From assembly GCA_037576215.1 (NCBI GenBank), contig JBANDB010000002.1:6820001-6884000 (forward strand): a stretch of DNA of 64,000 nucleotides, in the 5' to 3' direction. The translations under genes and the position numbers were made by a program. The DNA comes from Armillaria gallica (lineage: Eukaryota > Basidiomycota > Agaricomycetes > Agaricales > Physalacriaceae). Under the pieces are notes generated by a model. It saw nothing but the letters and a program-made list of their open reading frames with translations. It made no database searches and was not told where the DNA came from. This document shows positions 11,337 to 21,109 of the stretch, in pieces (position 1 is the first letter of the stretch; each line of letters opens with the position of its first letter).

Positions 11337-13664
11337 CTAGTCCATTTGCCACTCGCTGTTACCGAGCACATCACCGGTGTTCACTATGTTATGCCCTTCA
11401 GGGCACTCTAAAACGGTTGTTCGTACAGTATCTTCCATGGTAAACAGACAATCAAGCAGATCGCTCATGTATGTGAATTCCCCAAACCGAAGCCTCGCTG
11501 GATATCGTCTAGCTAAACTTCGGCGAAGCTTGTCTCTTGCCTCTTCTAGTGATATCTCACCGTCTTGACGTCGTGAAAATAGGTCACTTAAAGGCTTTAA
11601 CCATTCGCCATTGAATCTCTCGAAGCCTGCAGTCCAAAATGCGACGTCTTGATTCCACGTGTTGTATAGGATACTCAGCAGTGCGTCATATGCGCAGCTA
11701 TTGTTACTCCATATCAATCCTTCAGGGCATTGTGAGCTATGCCACCCTGTATCGTTATCCTCGCCGCGTATTTTCTTGCATACACTCTCAACTTTCGACT
11801 GGGACAGATGTCTTTTCCGACGAAGTGCGCTATTCCACGCATCTTCATCCTCACTGCATAATTTCTTGTGTACATTCTCGACTTCTAGCTGGGACAAACG
11901 TCTTTTCCAATGAAGTGCGGTTTTTTGCGTATGAAGTTCGAACTTTGTTACGTTTGCCGCGGAATCCCGATGTTGGAGCCGTGCTATATTCGACTTGGTG
12001 TTCATGTCTTCCTTGCTTGCTTCGTGGGATGGCGTACCGACTGTAGGAACGCGAGTATTATTGTCATATGTACGTAACTTAACAGATCCTTGTGCGGGGA
12101 TGAACTTGGTATCCTTCAGGGTCACGCTTTCCTTTGTGATAATATGCCACTTGATGTCGGGAAGCTCGTTTTCGATAAAAGGATCGTGAACTGACCATTG
12201 GATAGACGAATGGACATAGGACGGTACGTACCGGGCACCCATCACTTTTCGGTATGCCCTGATCTGATCCGTCCGCATAAGCCCTATTACTTTAGGATCG
12301 AGTTTCGAGTGATAGCGAAGTTTCGTGATTTCGTCCAGAAGTTCGAGCTCTCGAAATTCTTGTCTAAGTGCACTACTTGCACGACCTTGTACTTTGTCTG
12401 TTATGTCTTGCGTCCATCTCTGCAATATCAGTGTTCCTTCTGCTGTAGCGCTTCGCGACAGACAGGTATACAGAGCTTGATGTGATCTACATCTTGCGAC
12501 GTCTACTACATTATATGGCCTAGTCTTTCCTTGAGACGCGTAATCGGTCATTGCGAAGTTTGGGAGTACTTGTACCTGTTCTCTCGTGATGTTGACGCTT
12601 TGTCTCGAAGGTAGGTCAACTTCGATGCCCACCGTAGAAGGGGTCAGTGGAACTACATTCAGAGGTAATCCATCCATCTGTACATCTGCCGGTGGATTGA
12701 CCAGTTTTACAAACAGGGTGTCTAACGCTCGTTGACCTTTATTACCGACCGTGGATTGCCAAGCATATACGGTTGCTTCCTGTCCCTTGGTTATACAAAG
12801 TTCTGTTGCGTTGTTATATCTAATCATTACCGGTAGTCCTATGCACAATCTTAATTTTCCTGGCAAATGTTGCGACGTCGACGAAGGTGGTTGGTTCCAT
12901 AGTACGGATTGTAATTCGTCAGTGATGCGTTGTAATCCAACGAGTTTATTTTTGGATCGGAACTTTGTTGTATCATCGCCGTTGTCATTTTTCGTCGTGC
13001 GTTTCAGCGAGTCGTTAGAATAGAAATCGATAAGTTCTTGTCCAGTTTCGATTGCGAAACGTTCAGAGCCTAGCCTATTGATTTCATCTTTATGTATGTT
13101 CCATGCTGTGATTATGGATACATCACGGAATAAAGGGTCCTTGACAGTGGAACCGTTTATTCTTGCGTTACTCACTCTAGACTTTAAAAACGTGATATCG
13201 TCATCCGTACAGTCTTTGTATCTCATGTTCTCTAAGGCTGTCCTTAATCTTGCATCGTCCGCAGACTGTGATCTTTGACGCATATTTTGTCTCAATATGA
13301 TCACAGTAGTTACTTGGTGCCATAGAGATCTCCCTATAGCCTTCTTTTGTCCTTGTGGATTGTTTGCCATATATGTTGCTTTGCGTCCGTACAAAGACCA
13401 GTCTTCACCCATAATAGGCGGAAGCTGGGCAAAATCACCAGCGAAGATCATATTCATTCCCCCGAACGGCACGTCTTGCAATCCGCTCGTGTTGCATAAC
13501 TGTACACTTATCTGGTACATATCTTTAGTAGACAGCATAGACACCTCATCGAAGAAAACATAGTCTACACCTTCCAATCTACTGCGCACCTGGGCCAAAT
13601 CTACATTGGTAGATTGCCGCTCATTGATGCCGAATACCGAATGATAGGTCGACCCACCTAGCAA
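11337..13664 (-). CDS. Helitron PIF1-type helicase plus protease Cys-box half
   Basis: This is the downstream part of the Helitron protein, in the same frame as the 13716-18533 ORF and separated from it only by one TGA; the codons between (reading VAPTGSAAALLGG) are normal helicase sequence. Visible helicase motifs are the DEAD-like Walker B (VFFDEVSML), motif III (GDFAQLPPI), an ILRQNMRQ element and the C-terminal LYTCLSRS motif typical of PIF1/RecD helicases. After about residue 600 comes a ubiquitin-hydrolase-like Cys box (WSNNSCAYDALL). The frame then stops at ..GNSEWQMD, where the ACTAGT-rich block begins. The listed start codon is internal to the domain, so this is not an independent gene. 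Confidence 0.85.
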   Translation of the reverse strand: MLGGSTYHSVFGINERQSTNVDLAQVRSRLEGVDYVFFDEVSMLSTKDMYQISVQLCNTSGLQDVPFGGMNMIFAGDFAQLPPIMGEDWSLYGRKATYMANNPQGQKKAIGRSLWHQVTTVIILRQNMRQRSQSADDARLRTALENMRYKDCTDDDITFLKSRVSNARINGSTVKDPLFRDVSIITAWNIHKDEINRLGSERFAIETGQELIDFYSNDSLKRTTKNDNGDDTTKFRSKNKLVGLQRITDELQSVLWNQPPSSTSQHLPGKLRLCIGLPVMIRYNNATELCITKGQEATVYAWQSTVGNKGQRALDTLFVKLVNPPADVQMDGLPLNVVPLTPSTVGIEVDLPSRQSVNITREQVQVLPNFAMTDYASQGKTRPYNVVDVARCRSHQALYTCLSRSATAEGTLILQRWTQDITDKVQGRASSALRQEFRELELLDEITKLRYHSKLDPKVIGLMRTDQIRAYRKVMGARYVPSYVHSSIQWSVHDPFIENELPDIKWHIITKESVTLKDTKFIPAQGSVKLRTYDNNTRVPTVGTPSHEASKEDMNTKSNIARLQHRDSAANVTKFELHTQKTALHWKRRLSQLEVENVHKKLCSEDEDAWNSALRRKRHLSQSKVESVCKKIRGEDNDTGWHSSQCPEGLIWSNNSCAYDALLSILYNTWNQDVAFWTAGFERFNGEWLKPLSDLFSRRQDGEISLEEARDKLRRSLARRYPARLRFGEFTYMSDLLDCLFTMEDTVRTTVLECPEGHNIVNTGDVLGNSEWQMD

Positions 13665-13715
13665 AGCGGCAGCTGACCCAGTGGGTGCTACTATAATTAT
13701 CCTGTGCTCCTCCTT

Positions 13716-16700
13716 TCATAGTTGGAAAAATTTGATGAGTGCCTTTAACACCTGAGATTTACCAGTGCCGCCCATGCCGGCTATATACATTTTCAGTTGA
13801 TCATTATACGGGCTTGTGGAATGATTTGCCACAAGCCTGAACGCGCGCTCCTGTTCTTCGTTCAACGAAAAAGATTCCGCCACTTCGTCCAGGAGGAGCT
13901 TGTGGTCCTTGTCGTGAAACCGTCGTTCTAGCCATTTTTTATCCACAACTTTTACCCTTTCAATGCTGTTCCTTCTACTTGTCTTTTTATTGGTTTTGCC
14001 TGTATTAGGGACGTTCCGTGTCCTGTCGTCGATGATTTCCTGTCGCTTTCTTTTAACTACGGAATTCCATTCACCTCGACTTCGTACTACGCCTATAGGT
14101 TCTGTATCCACTGGCATATCGGCTCGACATTCTGTCGTCCACCCAGCTAAATCCAATACCTTTCGGATATCGGCCATTTTACGTTCTAGTACCCCATCGA
14201 TCGACATATCTTCTTCACCGAAGGAAAGTTGCTCTAGATATTCCTCAATCCCATCATGAGCCGTCAGCAAGTGATCGGATTTATCAAATTCTGCGCTTGT
14301 CGCGACATTTTTGTTCCAACTGGGCACTAGAACCATGCCATCTCTTAATTGAGCGTGATAATCATCACGCTCATCTAAACATTCATATTTCAAATTGAAG
14401 TTCTTCATTAATCGAAGCTGATCATCGGTAAATTCGTGCTTTTGAAACGCGTCTTCCCAACTTTCACCTTGTTGTTTGAGATCTAAGCCGGACCTCCATG
14501 GTCGGAATAGTGTCAACATCGTCGCACAATAATCTTCTTTGTCTCCCTTGTCTTTGCGAGGAAGAGTTTCACCGACGAGATTTGGAACAACATACTCGTC
14601 TATACTGTCCACTACTAAATAATGAGTATCTTTAAGTGGATGTCCGTCCACGAACGATAATCCTTTTTTCGGTATGTGTCGCTTGCCCTCTCCCGTATCG
14701 TCGTCTTCTGATTCGACATCATCGTTGTTTGATCTTTTAGATTTTGGTATCCTAACGCGACGTGCGACTGTGGCCCATTCGTATACATTCATGTATTGTA
14801 ATTCATGAGGTCTGTACATGTAATCTATGACAGGGGACACCCCCACAACCCTGCCGTTATGATGCATTAATGTTACCTTGTGCCCTGTTTCTTTTTCGTC
14901 GTCGTCTAGCCAAGGCTGCCTTGCCTCCGTAACATAGCTCCTCCAATACAACGTTTTAAACTTGTGATCTGTGTAGTGATCTGGTTGATCCATAAGGTAC
15001 ATGGCAAGCATAGGTGCTCCTATCTCAAGTTTAACAGCAAGCAAGTTGACTATCCGGCCTATTAGTTTCCGGGCTTTCTCTTGATTAGAAATAGGACTTG
15101 CTAGCATTTCCGTGCTTTTGTCAAACATGTCTCGGATAACCTCAAAGATTACATGCGTTTTCAACGGCGTTTTGGTGATGTAGTTCGACACGTATAACAC
15201 CACTGCTTTGATAGCTGTTCCTGACGAGAGATTGGTAACATCAGTGTTACAGCGCATGATATAGGTTAACGCTGCTGTAAATGTGTTTATCCATGGCTCT
15301 CCTTTCTTCAGTCGTATGGCTCCGGTTTCAGGGTCGACCTGCGTTTCCATAAAAGTTTGTCTCGGAAATCTAGCCTTGCACTTGTTGTACTTGTTTTCTT
15401 TACATCCAGTATAAGTTTTCTTTCTACTCACAGTACCGTCTTTGTTCATGTATCTCTCACAGTCATGAACATTGGATCTAACGATCAGATCGTCTACTGT
15501 TTCTCGATATCTTGTATCCCATGACCGGATGTCGTTGCATGTGGGGCAATCTTCATGTACGGTCTTTATGATGCATTCTTTGGGCGGAACTTCAGGTAAC
15601 GACCGTGTCGGATCGACGTATCCAGTCTTCGCTTCGTTTTGTTCCACTTTAGACTGTACCTCGGACTGAGTGCCATTAAACAGTTCACCCATATGACAGC
15701 CTTCTAACCATTCAACCATTTTTTTTTGAAACTTGGAATCTGGATTTAGTATGCTATCACGCACGTCTTGAGGACTCATGACACCTTTTATCCATATTAG
15801 CATGTGAAGATGTAGAGTCAATCTACCTTGCTGCTCAACTGTACCATAGTATGCATTCGTATCACCATATATACCTTTACGTTGATTCGCGGACGAACAC
15901 CCAAGAACCTCTTCTATGAATAGTTTGCACATGAATTCAAAAAACCGCGCTGCACCTGCAGGATTGTTAATGATGGCCCGTTGACAGTCGCTGCTTGACA
16001 ACAAATTGATACCCTTAAACGCTTTATCGTTTGACGTGTAGTAAAGACTTAATGGGTGTGCTGTATCCAGTGGGGAAATCGTTATATACCATGACGGCGG
16101 TCCCTTAGCTGCTATCAGAGACCATATTTCGTTGTTCATGTGTTTCTTCGTCGTTGCAGACCCTTTAATCTTTGTGGACACACTGTCTAAATCATCTATT
16201 ATTCTCAGGCATGCTTTCTCGGCTTCGGTCGTGGGTCTAATCTGCTCGCCGTCTGCCATTCTTTTTGCCATGGATTTCAAAACTTCGGGGTCTACGTTCA
16301 ATATACGGTCAGTTACATTGTTAAACTTCGACCTCTCCGCTAAGAGAAATGTACCTGTTGTAGATGCTTTGATCTGAGCATGACTGAATGCCACGAATGC
16401 GAATGTAGGGTCCCTCTGAAATCGTTTATCATGATACATCATCAGAAATGATTTATGCTTTTCGTCCGACATTCTAATAGACCCTATCCCCCCTTTCCCG
16501 TATGGAAACAACCAGGGAAACATTTTAGGGTAAAGCTGGACGTTGTTCCAAATCGATTCCGGTCTGTCTTCCTGACCCACGGCCAGCACTTTACCGTTAT
16601 TTTCCAGATGCATCATGCCTCTACCCTTTATCTGGGTAGTGGTCATGGATTCTAATTTTTCACCCGTTAAACCGTGTACTATAAAAGGACAATCTCCCTC

Positions 16701-18533
16701 CTCCGTACCGTCTTCTTCTTCGTTGTCGTGCACACTTAGACCTTCCGGGGTTTTATTCGTTACGGAGGCTTTATATTCCACACCCACGAATGGTACGTCT
16801 TCCGGGTATTCGTTCATGTTTTCCCGTGATATTTCAATATCATGGTAATCGCTGTGGTTCAATTTTAGCCACTCCAAAGCTTCGATAACTTTGTTTCTTC
16901 GTACCAGCACCGGGGCACGTTTAAAATCATCTTTTGTCGGTTTGTTGGGTCCTGTGAACATTATGGCCAGTACATCGTCCATATCTTTCCTTGGGGGGGG
17001 TAGATGATCGTATACGAGTGGCATCGGATTTTCAAAAGCGATTACATTGGCCTTCATTTTTTTCATACCATTTGATATGCGCACGTACGTACACGTGTGT
17101 CTGACACGAGCGATGAGCATGCGTTCCATGAATCGTAATTCACTCAATTGTTTGGGTACATTGCCTATCCAGGTACCTCGCGCAAGTGCGTCTGCTGGTA
17201 TGCGACGTTTCCTTATGTCAGCTCGGCAGGTGTCACATATACATGAGCAAGTACGATCGAGCACGGGTTCGGCATCATGCGAAGATGCGTCCTTCGGTGA
17301 CTTTCGTTCCTTTCTCATCACCCCAGGAACGACTAGGACGTCTAATAGTTTTGCTACATGCCTTAGATTACTTAATTTTGTCTTAGGTACCAGTCGCCCG
17401 CACACCGCACATCCGTCTTCTTCTATATTATTCGCGTCCATCTTTTGGCAGCATCTTCCTATCATATCGCGTATAAATTGATCGGTAGGAGGGGTTGGCG
17501 GAAAGGTAATCTTCGAGTGTGCAGATCCTGTCTGCAAAGTCGATCGGTAATTGATTCGTCTTCTTCTGTTGATGGCCTCTTTATTTGCTTTTGCTTTCTC
17601 TTTCTTTTTGGCTAATCTTGCCGTCTCCTTACTGGGAACTAATTTAAATACAGTATACAGAAGGTTGCATTTGTAGCACGAGTGCACACTCGCCCTTGCC
17701 TTAAGTTCCGGGAGCCGTATTCGTCTAACATTCGTGATGCCGTGTTTACCAGCCAACGTACGACCCATAGATACGGAGGTGAGTGACAGCACTTTATACA
17801 AAGGCATCATGGTATATACATGATTATCAGCATCATAGGAGGCTAACGTGTCGGCGTCGGTATGCGCCACATACTCAAAATCGTATGCTTCTAATTGACC
17901 TTCAGGAGCTGCAACCATATAAGCTTCCACATCTTTGAACCTAATTGATCGTAATTTATACCCTCCGTCTACATCATACTCACTTCTACCAGGTGTGCAG
18001 ATGTCGTTGCTTTCTTTCGTGTCGTATTTATACTCAAATCCGTCGTTCGACTTAGGGGGGGTTACAGGTGTTCGAGGATATGGAAACATGTAGACCGGCG
18101 ACGCTTGACCGATTCGAACATTGAGAATGAACGATGTCATAATCACGTGACTATTCGTCAGTAACATGTATGCTTGTCCACGTAGGCAATTTGCAGATTG
18201 TCTGGTCGCAAAGTGTCTCCAGATGGATATGAAAGCGTTTCGGACCAATCTCGCAGGAACAAGATGGACTGTAAACCAAGCGTTAAGATACTTGATCATA
18301 TGCAGATACACGTAAACATAATCGTTCACGGGGAGTTTCATAAACACAGTTATTACACGGTGGCAGGATAACTGAACGGCACGATGAACATCCCGTCGAT
18401 ATTGGCAGACGGTATTTGTATACAGCAGAGAACGATGAACATCAGTTTCTGCGCATGACATCCCAATAATAGGAAACACGGCGTATCTGGCACAGCTTGA
18501 GCATAGTTCACATATATAGCGAGATGGACCCAC
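13716..18533 (-). CDS. Helitron Rep endonuclease and helicase N-terminus
   Basis: A 1605-codon frame holds the replication initiator of the Helitron. An N-terminal half with Cys pairs (CAVCGRLV, CSCICDTC) resembles the DUF6570 region found in fungal Helitron proteins. The Rep domain shows the HUH motif (LTLHLHMLIWI) and the two-tyrosine motif (YVSNYITK). A Cys-rich CPTCNDIRSWDTRYRE segment lies between them. The frame ends just after the helicase Walker A (GMGGTGKS) at an in-frame TGA (13716-13718). It acts in the nucleus as a nicking/joining enzyme on the element's ends. The first ATG (18533) is used here; the real start could be downstream, because the first about 110 residues look less constrained. 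Confidence 0.88.
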   Translation of the reverse strand: MGPSRYICELCSSCARYAVFPIIGMSCAETDVHRSLLYTNTVCQYRRDVHRAVQLSCHRVITVFMKLPVNDYVYVYLHMIKYLNAWFTVHLVPARLVRNAFISIWRHFATRQSANCLRGQAYMLLTNSHVIMTSFILNVRIGQASPVYMFPYPRTPVTPPKSNDGFEYKYDTKESNDICTPGRSEYDVDGGYKLRSIRFKDVEAYMVAAPEGQLEAYDFEYVAHTDADTLASYDADNHVYTMMPLYKVLSLTSVSMGRTLAGKHGITNVRRIRLPELKARASVHSCYKCNLLYTVFKLVPSKETARLAKKKEKAKANKEAINRRRRINYRSTLQTGSAHSKITFPPTPPTDQFIRDMIGRCCQKMDANNIEEDGCAVCGRLVPKTKLSNLRHVAKLLDVLVVPGVMRKERKSPKDASSHDAEPVLDRTCSCICDTCRADIRKRRIPADALARGTWIGNVPKQLSELRFMERMLIARVRHTCTYVRISNGMKKMKANVIAFENPMPLVYDHLPPPRKDMDDVLAIMFTGPNKPTKDDFKRAPVLVRRNKVIEALEWLKLNHSDYHDIEISRENMNEYPEDVPFVGVEYKASVTNKTPEGLSVHDNEEEDGTEEGDCPFIVHGLTGEKLESMTTTQIKGRGMMHLENNGKVLAVGQEDRPESIWNNVQLYPKMFPWLFPYGKGGIGSIRMSDEKHKSFLMMYHDKRFQRDPTFAFVAFSHAQIKASTTGTFLLAERSKFNNVTDRILNVDPEVLKSMAKRMADGEQIRPTTEAEKACLRIIDDLDSVSTKIKGSATTKKHMNNEIWSLIAAKGPPSWYITISPLDTAHPLSLYYTSNDKAFKGINLLSSSDCQRAIINNPAGAARFFEFMCKLFIEEVLGCSSANQRKGIYGDTNAYYGTVEQQGRLTLHLHMLIWIKGVMSPQDVRDSILNPDSKFQKKMVEWLEGCHMGELFNGTQSEVQSKVEQNEAKTGYVDPTRSLPEVPPKECIIKTVHEDCPTCNDIRSWDTRYRETVDDLIVRSNVHDCERYMNKDGTVSRKKTYTGCKENKYNKCKARFPRQTFMETQVDPETGAIRLKKGEPWINTFTAALTYIMRCNTDVTNLSSGTAIKAVVLYVSNYITKTPLKTHVIFEVIRDMFDKSTEMLASPISNQEKARKLIGRIVNLLAVKLEIGAPMLAMYLMDQPDHYTDHKFKTLYWRSYVTEARQPWLDDDEKETGHKVTLMHHNGRVVGVSPVIDYMYRPHELQYMNVYEWATVARRVRIPKSKRSNNDDVESEDDDTGEGKRHIPKKGLSFVDGHPLKDTHYLVVDSIDEYVVPNLVGETLPRKDKGDKEDYCATMLTLFRPWRSGLDLKQQGESWEDAFQKHEFTDDQLRLMKNFNLKYECLDERDDYHAQLRDGMVLVPSWNKNVATSAEFDKSDHLLTAHDGIEEYLEQLSFGEEDMSIDGVLERKMADIRKVLDLAGWTTECRADMPVDTEPIGVVRSRGEWNSVVKRKRQEIIDDRTRNVPNTGKTNKKTSRRNSIERVKVVDKKWLERRFHDKDHKLLLDEVAESFSLNEEQERAFRLVANHSTSPYNDQLKMYIAGMGGTGKSQVLKALIKFFQL

Positions 18534-18581
18534 TTGGAATAAATAAACGGTGTGTACTCGATACCACTCTGATCTATCGAT

Positions 18582-18800
18582 TCAAACGGAAAGGTTATTG
18601 GCTGTGTGGAGTTTCGACGACCTGACGCGATTTGTTATATCCGAAATCGACTGACATGTAATAAATTTACCTTGCGGCAGATGCAATCCAGGCTGAAGTA
18701 TACTGTCACTGTCGAAGGCTTCATACGTACACGGAGCGATAGCCAACAAGTAGCAGATCGCGAAGGAGAAGAGTAACCCTACTCTACTTAGAAGGACCAT
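18582..18800 (-). CDS. Small predicted secreted protein, hypothetical
   Basis: A 72-residue minus-strand frame begins with a good signal-peptide-like stretch (MVLLSRVGLLFSFAICYLLA). A GTAAAT donor after ..HLPQ and an acceptor about 50 nt on could join it to a different frame running into the Helitron region. Its ATG overlaps the ATG of the divergent plus-strand frame at 18799 within one CCATGG palindrome. I recognise no family. It may be a host gene cut by the Helitron, or chance. Confidence 0.3.
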   Translation of the reverse strand: MVLLSRVGLLFSFAICYLLAIAPCTYEAFDSDSILQPGLHLPQGKFITCQSISDITNRVRSSKLHTANNLSV

Positions 18801-19086
18801 GGTGGATCTGAATAACCCGTTTGTCGAACCGCTGCCACCCGCTCAACCTCGCGTAATATCGGCGAGCCGCAATTACTACTTTTCTGGGATTAACATCGGC
18901 GGACAAGCTACCGGCTCATCGGCGGCTGGTGCAGACCCGTTCCTCATGCACCCGGTTTTGACGTACCCGATTATGTTAACGAGACATCGGACGCACGAAA
19001 GTAATATGTTGTCTGTCCGCGGCAAGTCCGTGGTACGCATTATTAGATTTCGACCGAGCGTCAACTTTCAAGGATATTGCAGGTAA
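18799..19086 (+). CDS. Hypothetical protein next to the Helitron
   Basis: A 95-codon plus-strand frame (MVDLNNPFVEPLPP..) has reasonable composition and a possible splice donor (CAG|GTAATG) at its end, so it may be the first exon of a longer gene whose remainder I could not trace. No domain is recognised. Confidence 0.35.
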   Translation: MVDLNNPFVEPLPPAQPRVISASRNYYFSGINIGGQATGSSAAGADPFLMHPVLTYPIMLTRHRTHESNMLSVRGKSVVRIIRFRPSVNFQGYCR

Positions 19087-19244
19087 TGAAGTACATTATC
19101 TTCGTTGCTCGGAGTATATTCCGAGTCCTATGTATATAGGATACTTGGTTATTATGCTGTCTGAACTGACCGTGGGAAAAAAATCTATTCGTGGTATCAA
19201 ACCTCAACGGACATTGCTGGAGTCGCTACCTGAGGACACCGTGT

Positions 19245-19330
19245 GAATTCTTTCTATTCGTCCCCCGTCACTTTTCGTTATTCTTTCCCGTTCTTTTCTG
19301 TCTCGCTTTCTGCCCGTCCTCCCTCTGACC
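19245..19330 (+). promoter_or_regulatory. CT-rich tract upstream of the RING gene
   Basis: About 85 nt are strongly pyrimidine-rich on the plus strand (TTTCTATTCG..CTTTCCCG..). CT-rich tracts close to transcription starts are common in fungal promoters. It lies about 300-390 nt before the start codon at 19634; the rest of 19087-19633 shows nothing else I can name. Confidence 0.35.
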
Positions 19331-19633
19331 CGATGGTGCGATGATCACTTGCTGTCATCGCTTTGGCTCCTGTCCCACTGACACCGGTCCCGATCTTCAC
19401 CTTTGTTGATTTCTAGTTTTATTGCATATTGACATCAATCCACAGGTAGACTCGTATGCCTTTGATGATCCGCGTGAATAAATAAGTATGGTATGCGAAT
19501 GGCAATTCCCGTTTGATGTGTTACGTGAAAAAAATCGGATTGTTCCTTACGGTTTTCTAAATTCTAAACTCTAAACTCTTACACAACACTCATCCTAACG
19601 CTCTCATAACGCCCTCTACGCTTCTAGACGGAT

Positions 19634-20832
19634 ATGCCGGCGGATAGCACGGTGGTTATAGATGACGACCCTCCTACTCGCTCCCACTCTGCCAACCTAC
19701 GAAGGAAAAGGAGCACGGATGGAGACATAATCGAGATCTCTTCTGACGAAGAAGACGTTGCCACGAGAAGGAAAAACAGGAAAATATCCAGTTTGGAAGG
19801 CGTGGTAACCCGCCTGAAGCAGGTCGGTGGTCTCACGTAGATGGTCTTTTGTTCTGACGCGTATTCAGGAAATGACCACGGCAAGGCAGGATCAGCGAAG
19901 CGCGGTAAAAAAACTGAAGCAGGTCGGGGTCTCGTCTAACTGTATGTTTTGATCTGACACGCCTTTAGGAGCTTAATAAGACGAAGCAAGCACAACATGC
20001 AGCCGAAGAGCTGGTCGCGACATTCGAGGAACGGTTGGGAGAAATCAGGGAGGATACAGCCCGTCAAATTGTATGTATTATTATCTTTATTTGCTCCCGT
20101 CCGCTCTTACAGTAAACCTTTAAAATGCACAGGATCAGGTTGGGTGTAGTCCTGTTTGGGTACGTTGTTCTGACGTGTATTTAGGCACAAGACAAAGCCC
20201 GAAATCTCGTCGCGACCTACGAGGCCCGATTGGAGGAAATTAGGGGGGGGTCTGAATGTCAAGTCGTACGTACCATACTTCCTTCCGCTCGCCCTGACCT
20301 TCAATCGCTGAAAACGGGCAGGATACTGCTAAACTTAACCCCCATGTTATGTGCGAAATCTGCATGGAGCCGATGTGGCAACCTTTCCTGTTCGTATTTC
20401 TACTTAATCTGTCAAGAGAGATGTATGGCTAACCGCTTCATCAGCCTTCCAGACTGCGGCCACAGTTTCTGTCAGGATTGCATTCGAAACTGGTTCGCAA
20501 CTGAGGACCAGAATTACCGAGCTCAGCACCCCGAATACCGTCGATACCAGCCTATCCCGATTCCTGACCCTGTCCGATTGGCCATGGTGAAGGCGTACAT
20601 TGAACGCGAACATCTCACCTCTTTGACTAAGTATATCATTAACACATCGGGTGGTCCCTTCTTTTCCTGTCCCGGGTGTCGTGGGGTGGTCAGGAGCCGT
20701 CCAGTTCTTGTGTACGTGATGAAGTCAGTTGTCCGAACGGTAGCAGCTGCCCAAGGTGAAAGTAGTCCGAGAAAAGGCGCAGACAGTTCTAGAGGCGACG
20801 ATCCGTGGGATCCGTTCTTCCCACTGGTATAG
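19634..20832 (+). CDS. Coiled-coil RING finger protein, probable E3 ubiquitin ligase
   Basis: Exons read as 19634-19822, 19869-19922, 19969-20070, a 6-nt microexon 20133-20138, 20185-20265, 20322-20389 and 20445-20832, all in phase. The N-terminus is acidic and basic low-complexity (IEISSDEEDV), followed by a coiled coil rich in Lys/Glu/Gln. A C3HC4 RING follows: CEICMEPMWQPF, then LPDCGHSFCQDC across the intron at 20390-20444, and a distant CPGC pair (FFSCPGCRGV). The spacing before the last pair is long, as in many agaric RING proteins. It probably transfers ubiquitin from an E2; the substrate is unknown. Introns 1, 2 and the one before 20185 resemble each other in sequence, which suggests exon-intron duplication in the coiled-coil part. 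Confidence 0.8.
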
Positions 20833-21109
20833 TGTCGTTGAAGACAGGTGTTATGAAACTCAAATAAATTGTAGTAATTTTTACAGTAGTCGCTATCCTA
20901 ACAGCCGTTATGTTGTACAATAATAGTACTTTCGGTCCGGTAAATCCGTTTGACCCACGTGATACGTTGAACTTTCTGAATCTGAGTCCTTCTGCCTATC
21001 TCTGATTGCCTGGGTGCCTCTGTCTATTTTCTTTCACAGAGGCAAGTCTATTCGCGCCACTGTTCCGTTATGCACTGATCTCATGGTGGCCACAGGGACA
21101 ATCATCAAA

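Larger units (their letters stand above)
9556..18533 (-). mobile_element. Helitron rolling-circle transposon, disrupted
   Basis: A large minus-strand element encodes, in order, an N-terminal zinc-binding/DUF6570-like region, a Helitron-like Rep domain, a PIF1-family SF1B helicase and a ubiquitin-hydrolase-like cysteine protease. Helitrons move by rolling-circle replication started by the HUH/Y2 Rep endonuclease. The limits given are those of the coding sequence; the terminal TC and CTRR ends were not located. The protein frame is broken by an in-frame TGA at 13716-13718 and by about 1.36 kb of non-coding, ACTAGT-rich DNA between 9982 and 11336. The element is therefore probably not autonomous as it stands, though Rep itself looks intact. 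Confidence 0.88.

Noticed and set aside
11639..12046. Plus-strand ORFs across the Helitron
   Set aside because: All plus-strand frames between 11337 and 18533 are shadows of the conserved minus-strand Rep-helicase frame.
20375..20420. Alternative RING-gene intron reading CEICMEPICMANRF
   Set aside because: The 55-nt intron 20390-20444 restores CEICMEPMWQPF..LPDCGH, matching the usual RING spacing of agaric proteins.
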